A DNA stretch of 64,000 bases from Clostridia bacterium. GTDB taxonomy: Bacteria > Bacillota > Clostridia > Christensenellales > Aristaeellaceae. The notes under the pieces are model-generated. The model worked only from the letters and a program-made list of their open reading frames with translations, made no database searches and was not told the DNA's origin. Positions within the stretch are counted from its first letter, which is position 1, and each line of letters opens with the position of its first letter. Below, one piece after another: positions 55,071-63,850 of the stretch. A program made the position numbers and the translations under genes. The stretch is from positions 94,184-158,183 of the forward strand of contig JAGBDE010000003.1 in NCBI GenBank assembly GCA_017937655.1, given 5' to 3'.

Positions 55071-58000
55071 TTACATGAAATAGCGATAATCGTAAAGGGA
55101 ACCCTCGCAATGTGATAACAACCAGCCTATACGTGCAATTTCATTTGAAGATTCGATCGTACATGGAAGCTTTGAATAAAGGTTAAAACTATTCCAATTC
55201 ATTTTTGACAATCCAAGTATCTCTGTTGCGATCTGTGCCATGTCACTTGATCCGTAATGCCGCACAACCTTTAAAGGCAGCGGAACGGTTTTTCCGCCTT
55301 GGAAATACTTCCATTTTGGGTTGCGAACAGAAGGCGCAATACCGTGAGTATACAGATACATTGTGTTCTCAGTGATCGAAAAGCACATGCCACGGCGCAC
55401 AGGATAACCATCAACATTGTTATGATCGGAATTAAGAGCAAAGCACTTCAGATCATCTTCATAGGTTATTTCAATCAAATCGATACTTTTCACACCTGCG
55501 CTCGAAAGACTCTCTACCAAGCCCTTGATTTCTTCCTTTCGGAAAGGTGTACGTTTGTGGATAACAACACGTTTGGGCGTTTCGGAAAATGAATTGTGGA
55601 ACAAATCCTTGATTGTCAATCCAAGCCTATATGCTTCATTTTCAGACAAGTAAGGGTTGTCCTTTCTATCATACTGAACATCGTGGATTTTGGATAGGCG
55701 GTATTTCATGCCCTGCCCGTCAGAGGAATAAATATGGCTGCATCCAACAACAACATTGCATTTATTTGCTCCGCGCATTACGCTGTATCCGATTCCTGCA
55801 AATGCAGTATCAGGCTGAGTTCCGGTGATTGTCCAAGGGATTCGACCTGATTTTACATACAGGGCAAGCGACAACGCCCACATTATCTGACAATGCAATT
55901 CGCTTTCAATCGTTTTTTCTCGAACAAATTGTGTTGCAACCTGTCGTTGGGCTGCGTATGCTTTCACATAATCATGTAAATCAAACTTCTCAGAATCGCG
56001 GGAGTATGATGTAAATACCTCATATTCCTTCGGGATATAAATTAGTATAGCATCTACTGACTGAGAGCTTAATTGGTCGATTTTTCGCGTGATCGCTTTA
56101 CCGAATTCCACAGTTGCTGAATAAACATCTGGATTGTTTGTCGAACTAATACTTTGCCACTTGTCTGATGTGGGATTTGGTAAATCAAGACCAGTTTTAA
56201 ATGCTTGGAAGAATCCCGGAAAAGACACAAGAAAATCCACGTTATGCTTAGCGTCCGATCGTTGGTTCATCCCAACAATAAAGTTGGAAAAAATATTCTC
56301 GTGCTCTACAGGACAAATTACTCCTGCTACAATTGAATGACGCAATACACCATTGTTTAGAGGATAATCGACCGGTGCGTTATTCATTAATCCTAACATC
56401 GGATGATAATTCTCGGTAAAATTTTTCGAAACAGTGTTGTAAAAGCGCAATTGCGGGTCTCTATATTCTTTGCCATGGAAAATAACCCTCTTGTACAACT
56501 CTGGTTGGATGTTGGCCTTGATGGGTGAACCGTAATTAATCCCAAGTAATGCACTGCGCGCACCAAAGACAAATTTGAACGGAGAATTCGAATTAATGGG
56601 ATAGTGTACCGTCAATCTATCTTTCCCAAGCAGTTTTTTTATCCACTTGATAATGTAGTTACTTGTGTATAGGTTTGGTCGATGATTGTTGACAGCTGCG
56701 CTAAACCTGTCGGCAAACTGCTTCTTTTCTTCTCTGGATAGATCTACGTCAGCATACATGTAACTGGGCACAAACGTCAAATATGAGTGCTTGCTATCAA
56801 ATACTATTGCAACTCGAACTCCGCCATAGGCAGTCAAAGTTTTAGTTCCAATCTGATAGTTTAGGACATCTTTTGTATCCCAGATCTTATTTTTTGAATG
56901 TCCTAAATTATGAGTTTCCGCTATGATGTATGTGACAGTTTTTATTAATAGTTCTTGCATGGCGCTGTTTTTGGCAATGAAGTCGCGCGGCAGTGGACAC
57001 AGCTCAACAGAACCTTTTATTTTCGAAGAACAAATTTGTTCAATGGTTTCCTTTGCTCCCCAGGCATAAATAACCCCTTTATGAGGTACAGCCATAATGT
57101 CCTGTTTGTACAATTGGCGACAAAAATCCCAAGGTTTTTCATTTGGAGCATAGGAAATTTCAAACTGATAGCACTGTGACGGGAAAGAGAACGGGTATGC
57201 ATTTGTGCTTGCTACCTTGTTTGCAGGTTCTTCCGGTAACAAAAAGCCAACACTTTGAGGCTCTACAGCAACTGCCAGTTTTCTCTTTAGTTCATCCACT
57301 TTAGAAATAAAACCATTATTATCGCTCATACAATGGCGAGTAATAGCATACATCGCACTGTCAAAGCCTGATGTGGGAATATAAAATGCATTGCGCCCAT
57401 GCTTGTTTGCATGTTCAAGAAGTTGTTTGACCGATATAGAAACATCCTGTCCATAACCACACCAAAACAGTTTGCCCGCTCCGCGCTCGCCATACACTTG
57501 CGATAACGCCTGCATCAAAGATTGATCGCGACCACTGTATCCAAAAACAATGAGATCACGGTTTGTCAATTCGTGACGAAGGGCCTTAACAAGTTCGCCG
57601 TCTTGCGAATCAAGTTCCTGTTCCGTGTTTTTCAGGTCACCGTATTTATAGTCGCCATGTAGAGCAACGCACAACAATTCACCAGCCACATCACCTCTAT
57701 ATATTCTATTGGATGTTTGAGCGGTAATCTCGATTGGGATTAGAGGCGTGTATTGGTGTGCGCATTTTGCCATGAGACCATCAAAATTTGTGGTCCATAC
57801 GCTTTTGATAATATCTCGTTGGGCAAGCATTGCTATTAGGTGATAACCCAAACTCGGTTCGCACCCTGTTATCAAACCTTGGAAATATTTCCGGCGATCA
57901 TCAGGGATTGGATATGCTTTTTCAGCAAAGAAGGAGTATTCTGCGGCGCTGTTCTCGGCGGGGAAGGAGTTTTGAGAATCTATCCAATGTTGAATTACTC

Positions 58001-58214
58001 GGCGTATATTATCCTGTTTGGAATTACTGTATGTCCCGATCATTCCTGGGTTTCGTGAAAGAAAGATTTCTTTTTTCCATTCCCATATGCAATCTGATGC
58101 TGACTGAATACCAGATTCGACTGATGCACCCGCTCCAAGCAGAACGGAATGTGGCGTGTCTATATTCTGCTTTAGCGAACGCAGAAATTCATCCATTTGA
58201 AGCGTTTGCATCAT
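55071..58214 (-). CDS. single-chain SIR2-APAZ-MID-PIWI short Argonaute
   Basis: 1047 residues. The N-terminal SIR2 NADase domain (about 10-290) has LLGAGAS at 25-31, TTNFDG at 141-146 and LHGDYKY with His186. A middle APAZ-like region (about 330-620) follows. The C-terminal MID-PIWI part has a MID guide-phosphate motif region HDYVKAYAAQRQVATQF near 750, AFAGIGYSVMRG, VVIHKRTPFRKEEI and YLYTHGIAPSVRNPKW. The expected catalytic Asp of PIWI is replaced (VVVGCSHIY), so the slicer is probably dead. Known relatives sense invader nucleic acid and destroy NAD. The ATG follows AAGGAGGAACA. Base composition is much more AT-rich than the flanks. The nuclease-like gene lies 100 bases upstream. Confidence 0.85.
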   Translation of the reverse strand: MMQTLQMDEFLRSLKQNIDTPHSVLLGAGASVESGIQSASDCIWEWKKEIFLSRNPGMIGTYSNSKQDNIRRVIQHWIDSQNSFPAENSAAEYSFFAEKAYPIPDDRRKYFQGLITGCEPSLGYHLIAMLAQRDIIKSVWTTNFDGLMAKCAHQYTPLIPIEITAQTSNRIYRGDVAGELLCVALHGDYKYGDLKNTEQELDSQDGELVKALRHELTNRDLIVFGYSGRDQSLMQALSQVYGERGAGKLFWCGYGQDVSISVKQLLEHANKHGRNAFYIPTSGFDSAMYAITRHCMSDNNGFISKVDELKRKLAVAVEPQSVGFLLPEEPANKVASTNAYPFSFPSQCYQFEISYAPNEKPWDFCRQLYKQDIMAVPHKGVIYAWGAKETIEQICSSKIKGSVELCPLPRDFIAKNSAMQELLIKTVTYIIAETHNLGHSKNKIWDTKDVLNYQIGTKTLTAYGGVRVAIVFDSKHSYLTFVPSYMYADVDLSREEKKQFADRFSAAVNNHRPNLYTSNYIIKWIKKLLGKDRLTVHYPINSNSPFKFVFGARSALLGINYGSPIKANIQPELYKRVIFHGKEYRDPQLRFYNTVSKNFTENYHPMLGLMNNAPVDYPLNNGVLRHSIVAGVICPVEHENIFSNFIVGMNQRSDAKHNVDFLVSFPGFFQAFKTGLDLPNPTSDKWQSISSTNNPDVYSATVEFGKAITRKIDQLSSQSVDAILIYIPKEYEVFTSYSRDSEKFDLHDYVKAYAAQRQVATQFVREKTIESELHCQIMWALSLALYVKSGRIPWTITGTQPDTAFAGIGYSVMRGANKCNVVVGCSHIYSSDGQGMKYRLSKIHDVQYDRKDNPYLSENEAYRLGLTIKDLFHNSFSETPKRVVIHKRTPFRKEEIKGLVESLSSAGVKSIDLIEITYEDDLKCFALNSDHNNVDGYPVRRGMCFSITENTMYLYTHGIAPSVRNPKWKYFQGGKTVPLPLKVVRHYGSSDMAQIATEILGLSKMNWNSFNLYSKLPCTIESSNEIARIGWLLSHCEGSLYDYRYFM

Positions 58215-58314
58215 TGTTCCTCCTTATGTTCCCTAATCCAAATAATCTTTGTGGATTGTTATGTTTATTCAAAAAATGAGTTCTTGTAAGTGTTGCATGA
58301 AATCAATTCACCAG

Positions 58315-59442
58315 TTAAAAACTCTCCGGAACAAGTGCTAACTTGTTTATCGATTCATGAGCGCGTACAAGCGCATCATGCACAGCCAAAACATCTTCGG
58401 AGTTCCAGGTGCGTAAATCCTTTTCGTCAATTACGCCCTTGCTTTCTTTGATGATTTTGGCCAGCTGAGCTTCATCCGCAACTGCAACAACCGCCTGAAC
58501 AGCAGCGTTGTTCTGAGCTTTTTTCAAATTAATAATCAAGCTGTCAATCGAGCCTTTTGATTGTACTTCAAAAACATAGATGGCTTTACCCATGTTACCA
58601 ATCTTGGCTTCCCATACGGCATCAACAACAGCACCGGTAGTGATCCGCACTTCAGAGCGGCTCTCAAATCCCAGCAATTCGCCAATGGTAACAAGCTTTT
58701 CTTTGATTTCATCGTGGAGGGAAATAGACTCATTTGCTGAGGTTGGCTTCTTAGAGCCGGGGGTTGAGGCGGGATTCGGCGCTTTCTTTTCTGCGAGGGG
58801 AAGGACTTCATCCCACAGAAAGTAATCTACAGCCAAGAGATCATAATCCGTAGCACCGGCTTTTTGGAGTTCTGCTGCAATCTTCTTTGCAATGGCACAA
58901 ACTTCCACGTATTTTTTGCCTGTGTACTGATAATTGTACTTGGGCATATCAGGAATATCGAGATAGCCATAGCAAAGAATAGTGGTTTTGTTAAAAATAA
59001 CATATTCGTGTGGATCTACATATGTGAGTAGCTCGCTAATTGTTGCAGGTCCCATGCCTTTGACGGATTTCAGGAATACATCCCATCGCTTTTCAATCGG
59101 ATTTGTTCCAAAAAGCAACTCGGCCAGTTGCTTTTTAAGTGCAGCAAAGCCGTTGTCGGCAATCATTTTATCGACAACATATTTCTTGTTACCCCAGATA
59201 AGCATAGACCACAGCTTACTGATGTACTCAAGGAATTCATCCTCTGTCATTGCCAGAAGTTTATCCTTGGTGAAAGATTGATAATACTTTTTTCGCTCCC
59301 GACGCTCTGTCCAATTATCTTCGTAATATGCAGCATTACCCTTGCTTTTCTTGGAGAAAGCTGAGATCGCAGAAGAAAGCTTTGTAATATTCACAGTGGT
59401 ACGTTCCTTTCCAAAATCTTTGGCGAGGGTATGTTTTGACAC
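58315..59442 (-). CDS. helix-hairpin-helix plus PD-(D/E)xK nuclease-like protein
   Basis: 375 residues, family not recognised. The N-terminal half is helical and contains FLKSVKGMGPATISELL near 120-136, a helix-hairpin-helix DNA-binding motif, followed by YVIFNKTT and a Tyr/Lys-rich stretch. A Pro/Ser/Lys linker (about 220-240) leads to a C-terminal domain with RITTGAVVDAVWEAKI and IYVFEVQSKGSIDSLI, which reads as D...ExQ of a PD-(D/E)xK-like fold with Gln in the last position. The start is GTG without a good ribosome site; a GTG at 59394 after GGAAAGGAACG is an alternative. It lies directly upstream of the Argonaute and shares its AT-rich composition. Confidence 0.7.
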   Translation of the reverse strand: MSKHTLAKDFGKERTTVNITKLSSAISAFSKKSKGNAAYYEDNWTERRERKKYYQSFTKDKLLAMTEDEFLEYISKLWSMLIWGNKKYVVDKMIADNGFAALKKQLAELLFGTNPIEKRWDVFLKSVKGMGPATISELLTYVDPHEYVIFNKTTILCYGYLDIPDMPKYNYQYTGKKYVEVCAIAKKIAAELQKAGATDYDLLAVDYFLWDEVLPLAEKKAPNPASTPGSKKPTSANESISLHDEIKEKLVTIGELLGFESRSEVRITTGAVVDAVWEAKIGNMGKAIYVFEVQSKGSIDSLIINLKKAQNNAAVQAVVAVADEAQLAKIIKESKGVIDEKDLRTWNSEDVLAVHDALVRAHESINKLALVPESF

Positions 59443-59523
59443 TATACAAGCAATAGTTCTGCCGTGCAGCTCAAACTATAACATGTATAGGAACGGTTTC
59501 CAGCTAAAACAATTATCGACAAT

Positions 59524-59552
59524 ATTATATCCTTAATGAAGATGCAGAACAA
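59524..59552 (-). promoter_or_regulatory. probable promoter of the nuclease-Argonaute operon
   Basis: Minus-strand TTGTTC (59547-59552), 17-base spacer, TATAAT (59524-59529). The leader to the start codon is about 80 bases. Confidence 0.5.
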
Positions 59553-59684
59553 GGGATCACCGCTATAAGAATTGGAAAAATGAGAAAACATCAATATCGC
59601 AATGAGAAGTTGTTCCCTTGCTCTGCAAAGAAGATGCAAATTCGCAACATATCAGTCAAGCAATGTGTTTTCTTACAAAACGAC

Positions 59685-59725
59685 ATAACGACCTGCTTCC
59701 ATCAAAAGAGGCAGGTCGTTTTGTG
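59685..59725. terminator. terminator hairpin between the AAA ATPase and nuclease genes
   Basis: AACGACCTGC / GCAGGTCGTT stem with a T-rich flank on the plus side. It isolates the nuclease-Argonaute unit from the AAA ATPase gene. Confidence 0.65.
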
Positions 59726-59820
59726 CTTTTATAGCCAATATTCTGTCGAAATATGTTATTACCATATTACGAGAAGGCCAAGAATGCCCAACCAAGAATA
59801 GGTCGCATCAACACAATATT

Positions 59821-61605
59821 TCATTCATTGGACAATTGCTTCAAATATGTCTCAACATTCAGGTAGGTAACGCCGTTATCAAGCATCTGTTCTGCCCCAC
59901 GATACAGCACGTATTTACCGGTGATTGTTCCATAGCGGAACTCCGTTCGCTGGCACTTTTCTTCATCAATCAGATGCCTGTATTGCTGCGGCGTACAAGC
60001 TGCGCTGTGCTTGATTTCATAAATAGCACAGGAAGCGGTAGCTGGATCGAATACCACCATATCAAATTCACCAACAGCAAACTTGAGCTTGAATACCTTG
60101 CACTTTGGACGAGCGATCTTTGTTTCCAAAATCACGATATCTTCCATCATCCGGCCTTTGACCTCATCCAAAATCCGCTGCATAACCATGTTGCGCTCGG
60201 TGAGCGATAAGGCACGCATGACGGGATCTTCCATCAACGATTCAATCAGCGCTTCTGCCTGGGCATACCGAAGTCCCGGTTGAGCAATTGCCGTGTGCTT
60301 TGAAACACTCAGATCGGACAAATCTACTTCATCCAGATCGATCGTCAAATCAAGAAAATCAAGATACTCTTTAATCTCCTTGCGATGCACATCCTGAATT
60401 TCTACAGAATAATCTGCTTGATTCTTGATCTCCAACAACTGCTGCAAACGCTGCGTTACGGCTTCTTTAGCGATGATGTCAAGGGGATTATGGGGAACAG
60501 TAGGGTCTTTCTGCAGGTTTCTGGCTGAAATACCCAGATCGTGAGAAACAAAGGTGCGGGTCAATACTTCCATTGTGAACGCATGATTGATGTCTTCTAC
60601 GATGCGATTGATGGCATTGGTCAGTTCATTCGCTTCATACAGATCTCTCAATTTGCGGAAGTGATAACCATCCCGGTAATTCTTCAAGCTATGCTGAATG
60701 TTTCTTGCGATTGCACTGTTTACATATTCATTGGTGCTTTCCCTTGTAGCAAAGGTGGCGACTGTCTGATTGTAGCGAGCACCGCTTATGCTCATGGTAC
60801 CGCCATAGCGGATATATTCATCAATGCCTTTGATGCCCAGCACATTCTCAAATTCACGGTAGGGAATAAACGTGGTATGCAGCATAAAACAGCGGTCATA
60901 CAGTTCATGATCTTCCGAAAACACAAACCCCAGTGAATCCGTGCCGGAAAGCACTATCTTCATACCGCTGGCTGCATAGATATCTGAAAACAAAGCTGCT
61001 CCGGCAACGAAGTCGCTCATCAATGTTACTTCATCAATGAAAACATATCGGTATCCCTGCTTTTCCAACTGCCGCAGATCCAGATTCAGCTTATTCATAT
61101 CGATGTTATCAGTAACCTGAATAAACGCAGTTTTTGCACGCATCTCTTCCGGCATTTCCAGAATGATCTGGCGGATCATGGTTGTTTTACCGGTACGGCG
61201 AAGACCATACAGGATGAATACGCGATCAACGCTATCACCATACACATAGTCATGAAGCTTCGAGATACATTCTCGTTTTTTGAGTTTTTTCACTTCCTCA
61301 ACAAAAGAAAGCAACTCATCCCCGCGCTTCAATTCGGAAAAAAAGTACTCATCCTGCATCACAGCAGGATCAAAAGACGGTGATGTTTCGGCTTCCTTGA
61401 GCCTATTTTGCAAGACCTTGCGTTGGTTTATTTTCTCTTGAAGTTCGTTGAGCTCATGGTCCTTTACACGACGGCCGTGTTGCTTTCCGTTTTCGGTCCA
61501 CTGATAGTAGGCATAGCGTTTCCCATTGATCGTCTTATAGGTAATATTGCCGGAAGGCAATTGTGAAATCCATTCTTTCATTGCTCTGATCCGCACTATA
61601 TCCAT
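59821..61605 (-). CDS. AAA ATPase with N-terminal DUF6788-like and C-terminal DUF4143-like nuclease domain
   Basis: 594 residues. The N-terminus (SGNITYKTINGKRYAYYQW) resembles DUF6788-type segments common in mobile elements. The ATPase domain has ILYGLRRTGKTTMIRQ (Walker A) near 135, YRYVFIDEVTLM (Walker B) near 187 and KIVLSGTDSLGF. The C-terminal part has EFDMVVFD and CAIYEIKHS near 512-535, an intact D...ExK nuclease signature as in DUF4143. Such ATPases are widespread and of unknown function, often in defence or toxin loci. The ATG follows GGAGGTGAGCGT. Confidence 0.82.
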   Translation of the reverse strand: MDIVRIRAMKEWISQLPSGNITYKTINGKRYAYYQWTENGKQHGRRVKDHELNELQEKINQRKVLQNRLKEAETSPSFDPAVMQDEYFFSELKRGDELLSFVEEVKKLKKRECISKLHDYVYGDSVDRVFILYGLRRTGKTTMIRQIILEMPEEMRAKTAFIQVTDNIDMNKLNLDLRQLEKQGYRYVFIDEVTLMSDFVAGAALFSDIYAASGMKIVLSGTDSLGFVFSEDHELYDRCFMLHTTFIPYREFENVLGIKGIDEYIRYGGTMSISGARYNQTVATFATRESTNEYVNSAIARNIQHSLKNYRDGYHFRKLRDLYEANELTNAINRIVEDINHAFTMEVLTRTFVSHDLGISARNLQKDPTVPHNPLDIIAKEAVTQRLQQLLEIKNQADYSVEIQDVHRKEIKEYLDFLDLTIDLDEVDLSDLSVSKHTAIAQPGLRYAQAEALIESLMEDPVMRALSLTERNMVMQRILDEVKGRMMEDIVILETKIARPKCKVFKLKFAVGEFDMVVFDPATASCAIYEIKHSAACTPQQYRHLIDEEKCQRTEFRYGTITGKYVLYRGAEQMLDNGVTYLNVETYLKQLSNE

Positions 61606-61635
61606 ACGCTCACCTCCATCGAATCACTCATCTTC

Positions 61636-61663
61636 ATTTTAACTTTATACCCAAGTTTGTCAA
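61636..61663 (-). promoter_or_regulatory. promoter of the AAA ATPase gene
   Basis: Minus-strand TTGACA (61658-61663), 16-base spacer, TAAAAT (61636-61641). Confidence 0.6.
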
Positions 61664-61734
61664 GATAAAAAGTTAAACAAGTGCCATTCATTCCACAAAG
61701 TTCATAGGATTATCATCGCAGAAGTAGAACGAAG

Positions 61735-62112
61735 TCATTCATTCTGATTGTGAGAAAGCTCCGCTCCACATCGGTAACATCTGCCAGTGTGCCCGCCCGA
61801 CGAGCTTTCAAGTACAACGTTGTTCATCGTTTTACTCAACTTTTGCTCCCGGAGAACCTCGTCGATACTGCGGTACTCCACATCGGTAAACAGTTTGCGA
61901 ATCTCATCAGCGCAGTCCAGGGCGACACACAGTTTGGTCAGAGAGATCAGCGAGATCTGTCCGCTGGTCTCAAAACGCTTGATGCTGCCATAGCTCACAT
62001 TGCTCTTTTGGCTCAGCTCTACCTGCGACAGCTTGCGCCGTTTTCGGATCAGACTGAAGCGTTTCGCCAGCGCCATGTTGATCTCTTCCGGGGTTTCCCA
62101 AACAAAGCTCAT
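61735..62112 (-). CDS. HipB-like XRE repressor without its toxin
   Basis: 125 residues. WETPEEINMALAKRFSLIRK followed by the helix-turn-helix KLSQVELSQKSNVSYGSIKRFE and QISLISLTKLCVAL is the pattern of XRE antitoxins that normally precede a HipA-type kinase toxin. Here the next gene is the AAA ATPase, and no HipA sequence is found. The C-terminus ends in a CYRCG pair that may bind metal. It could control the ATPase gene, 130 bases downstream, or be a remnant. Confidence 0.82.
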   Translation of the reverse strand: MSFVWETPEEINMALAKRFSLIRKRRKLSQVELSQKSNVSYGSIKRFETSGQISLISLTKLCVALDCADEIRKLFTDVEYRSIDEVLREQKLSKTMNNVVLESSSGGHTGRCYRCGAELSHNQNE

Positions 62113-62241
62113 GCGTATCCCTCACAGATAATATATTGGCAATTTTGCAGCATTTTCTTAGTAAATAGATAAAATATGATCCCAATACACGTTACCATAC
62201 TTCCTCTGAATCTTCAAACATCTCCCTACCATTTCTCTCCA

Positions 62242-62270
62242 TTGACAACATAACACAATCACGATACATT
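62242..62270 (+). promoter_or_regulatory. promoter of the toxin-antitoxin pair
   Basis: TTGACA (62242-62247), 17-base spacer, TACATT (62265-62270). Transcription starts just before the AAAGGAGGTG ribosome site. Confidence 0.65.
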
Positions 62271-62295
62271 TTGACTATCAAAGGAGGTGCCGATA

Positions 62296-62571
62296 ATGGA
62301 TATGATCCGTCCTTCTGCCGATCTGCGCAACCACTACAGCGAGATTTCCAAACTGTGCCGGGAGAACCGGCAGCCTGTATACATTACCGTCAATGGTCGT
62401 GGCGATACAGTATTGATGAGCATGGATGACTTCCAGCAGATGCAGACCGAGCTGGAGCTGCTGCGCACGCTGGCCGATGCCGAAGAAGATGTCAGCACCG
62501 GTTGTGTGGCTCCTATCGAAGACACGTTCAGCGACATCCGCCGCCGTCTGCTTGCGGGGAGAGACAAATAA
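62296..62571 (+). CDS. Phd/YefM-type antitoxin
   Basis: 91 residues: IRPSADLRNHYSEISKLCRE, then QPVYITVNGRGDTVLMSMDDF, the Phd DNA-binding fold, then a helical toxin-binding tail. It neutralises the adjacent RelE/ParE-like toxin and represses the operon. The ATG at 62296 follows AAAGGAGGTGCCGATA. Confidence 0.9.
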   Translation: MDMIRPSADLRNHYSEISKLCRENRQPVYITVNGRGDTVLMSMDDFQQMQTELELLRTLADAEEDVSTGCVAPIEDTFSDIRRRLLAGRDK

Positions 62572-62581
62572 GCCATGTCAT

Positions 62582-62878
62582 TTGCGAATCGACAAAGCCA
62601 ACGATCAGCCGTATGCCATTATTCAGTATATTGCGGAAAGCGCCGGCAGCATTGATGTTGCGCTGAATTATCTGGACACGTTGGAAAACGAGATTTCCAA
62701 GCTGGCATCATCACCTTACATGGGCAGCTATCCCCGCTACAGCACCCTGCGAAAGCAAGGCTATCGGGTGCTGATCGTTGCGCGGCATCTGGTGTTCTAC
62801 AAGGTGAACGAGAATGTACGGCAGGTAATCGTGTATGCTGTGGTGGATGCACGGCAGCATTATGTGAATTTGATTTGA
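62582..62878 (+). pseudogene. RelE/ParE-type toxin with a damaged start
   Basis: About 98 residues from a TTG at 62582: LRIDKANDQPYAIIQYIAES, LASSPYMGSYPRYSTLRKQGYRVLIVARHLVFYKV and VYAVVDARQHYVNLI are ParE/RelE-like. In-frame codons before it are AAG-CCA-TGT-CAT, where relatives have ATG-CCA-TAT-CAT. The only ATG nearby (62575) is one base out of phase. Either a single-base change has broken the start or the weak TTG, far from a ribosome site, is used. The rest of the frame is intact, so decay is recent. Confidence 0.6.
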
Positions 62879-62897
62879 TAAGCTGAATAGTCGCACA

Positions 62898-62938
62898 GCC
62901 CCGTCCTTCCGATTGGTGGGATGGGGTTATCCTTTTTC
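62898..62938 (+). terminator. terminator after the toxin gene
   Basis: CCCCGTCC / GGGATGGGG hairpin (with one G-T pair) followed by TTATCCTTTTT. Confidence 0.65.
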
Positions 62939-63211
62939 GTAGGATTCGATCTGTAATTGTTGTCCAAGGCACATCTTATTTCGAGTCTGATCCGCTATCA
63001 CAACACTCATTGGGTTCGAATAACAATCTGAAACACACCGTTCCTTTCAAATGACATTTCCTACTCAACCCCAAAATCATGTGATCCTTACCAAGGATTC
63101 ACTGCGCCTACCGAGCTAATCAAGCCACCCACGTCCGCTGATATTCAAAACAAAAACCTTCTTTACCGATTCAAAATCCACCCCAACGTCAGCGATGATC
63201 CATCGCGTAGC

Positions 63212-63361
63212 CGCACACCCTGTGTGCGTTCTGAGGGGCTTGGGGAGTTGTATTCCCCAACAAGCTGAGGTGCATTGTGGGTACGCTAAATTGCCCGAAA
63301 GAGCATTATGGGGCACCATATGCCTTGCTTGCCAGTAGAAGTAAAACTGGCAAGCCAAGGC
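63212..63361. repeat. series of inverted repeats
   Basis: Three hairpins in a row: CGCACACCCTGTGTGCG (63212-63228); TTGGGGAGTTGTATTCCCCAA (about 63240-63260); and GCCTTGCTTGCCAG paired with CTGGCAAGCCAAGGC (63322-63361, one bulged base). Confidence 0.75.
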
Positions 63362-63417
63362 CTCCCATATGCTATGAGGGCGATGCAGCATTATGGGGCA
63401 CCACATGCCTTGCTTGC
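63302..63417. repeat. pair of 31-bp direct repeats
   Basis: The unit at 63302-63332, starting AGCATTATGGGGCACCA, recurs at 63387-63417 with one mismatch. The two starts are 85 bases apart. The first copy contains the left arm of the third hairpin. Confidence 0.85.
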
Positions 63418-63850
63418 TACTTTTGTCATCCCTAAAAAATCATTCATCGAGTTGCAGTTCTCTATCATCCCGAGCTTCAAAAAACAGCACACATTTTTCA
63501 AGAACCTTGCATCCCCTTCGGTGTTTACAACCACCCAGCCACCAAGAACAACCATTCGCTATAAAAGCTCCTTTGTTCGTCTTCACATCCCCTTGCACCT
63601 GTGCTACACCGCATCTGGATGCTGAAAGAACAGTCAGGCATCCCCGTAAGAACAAAACCAAATACGATCCACAGAGCTGCTTGACGGCCCGGATCAATGT
63701 CACCCTGATGATCAGGTTGGTGTTGAACGGGTCGTCTTTTTTCCGGATCGCAGCTGTCCAAACCGTCATCCGCACGTAGAGCCCGCTACGGGATCTGCTG
63801 TGTATGAATAGATGTGCGCGCATCAATAACCAACAAGGAGGTACCTGTTC

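Larger units (their letters stand above)
59443..59820. other. non-coding gap with promoter and terminator
   Basis: 378 bases without a gene. It holds the candidate promoter of the nuclease-Argonaute pair (59524-59552) and a terminator hairpin (59685-59725). Short open frames here show no features of genes. Confidence 0.6.
62939..63850. other. non-coding, hairpin-rich region of the element
   Basis: About 900 bases with no convincing gene on either strand; short open frames are Cys/Pro/Trp-rich and resemble nothing. The left and right thirds show no clear structure. The middle (63212-63417) is packed with inverted and direct repeats described separately. Its place before a primase-like gene fits an origin of transfer, a replication region or a structured RNA. 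Confidence 0.5.

Noticed and set aside
63302..63417. CRISPR array
   Set aside because: Only two copies of a 31-base unit with one long spacer that itself contains an inverted repeat, and no cas genes nearby.
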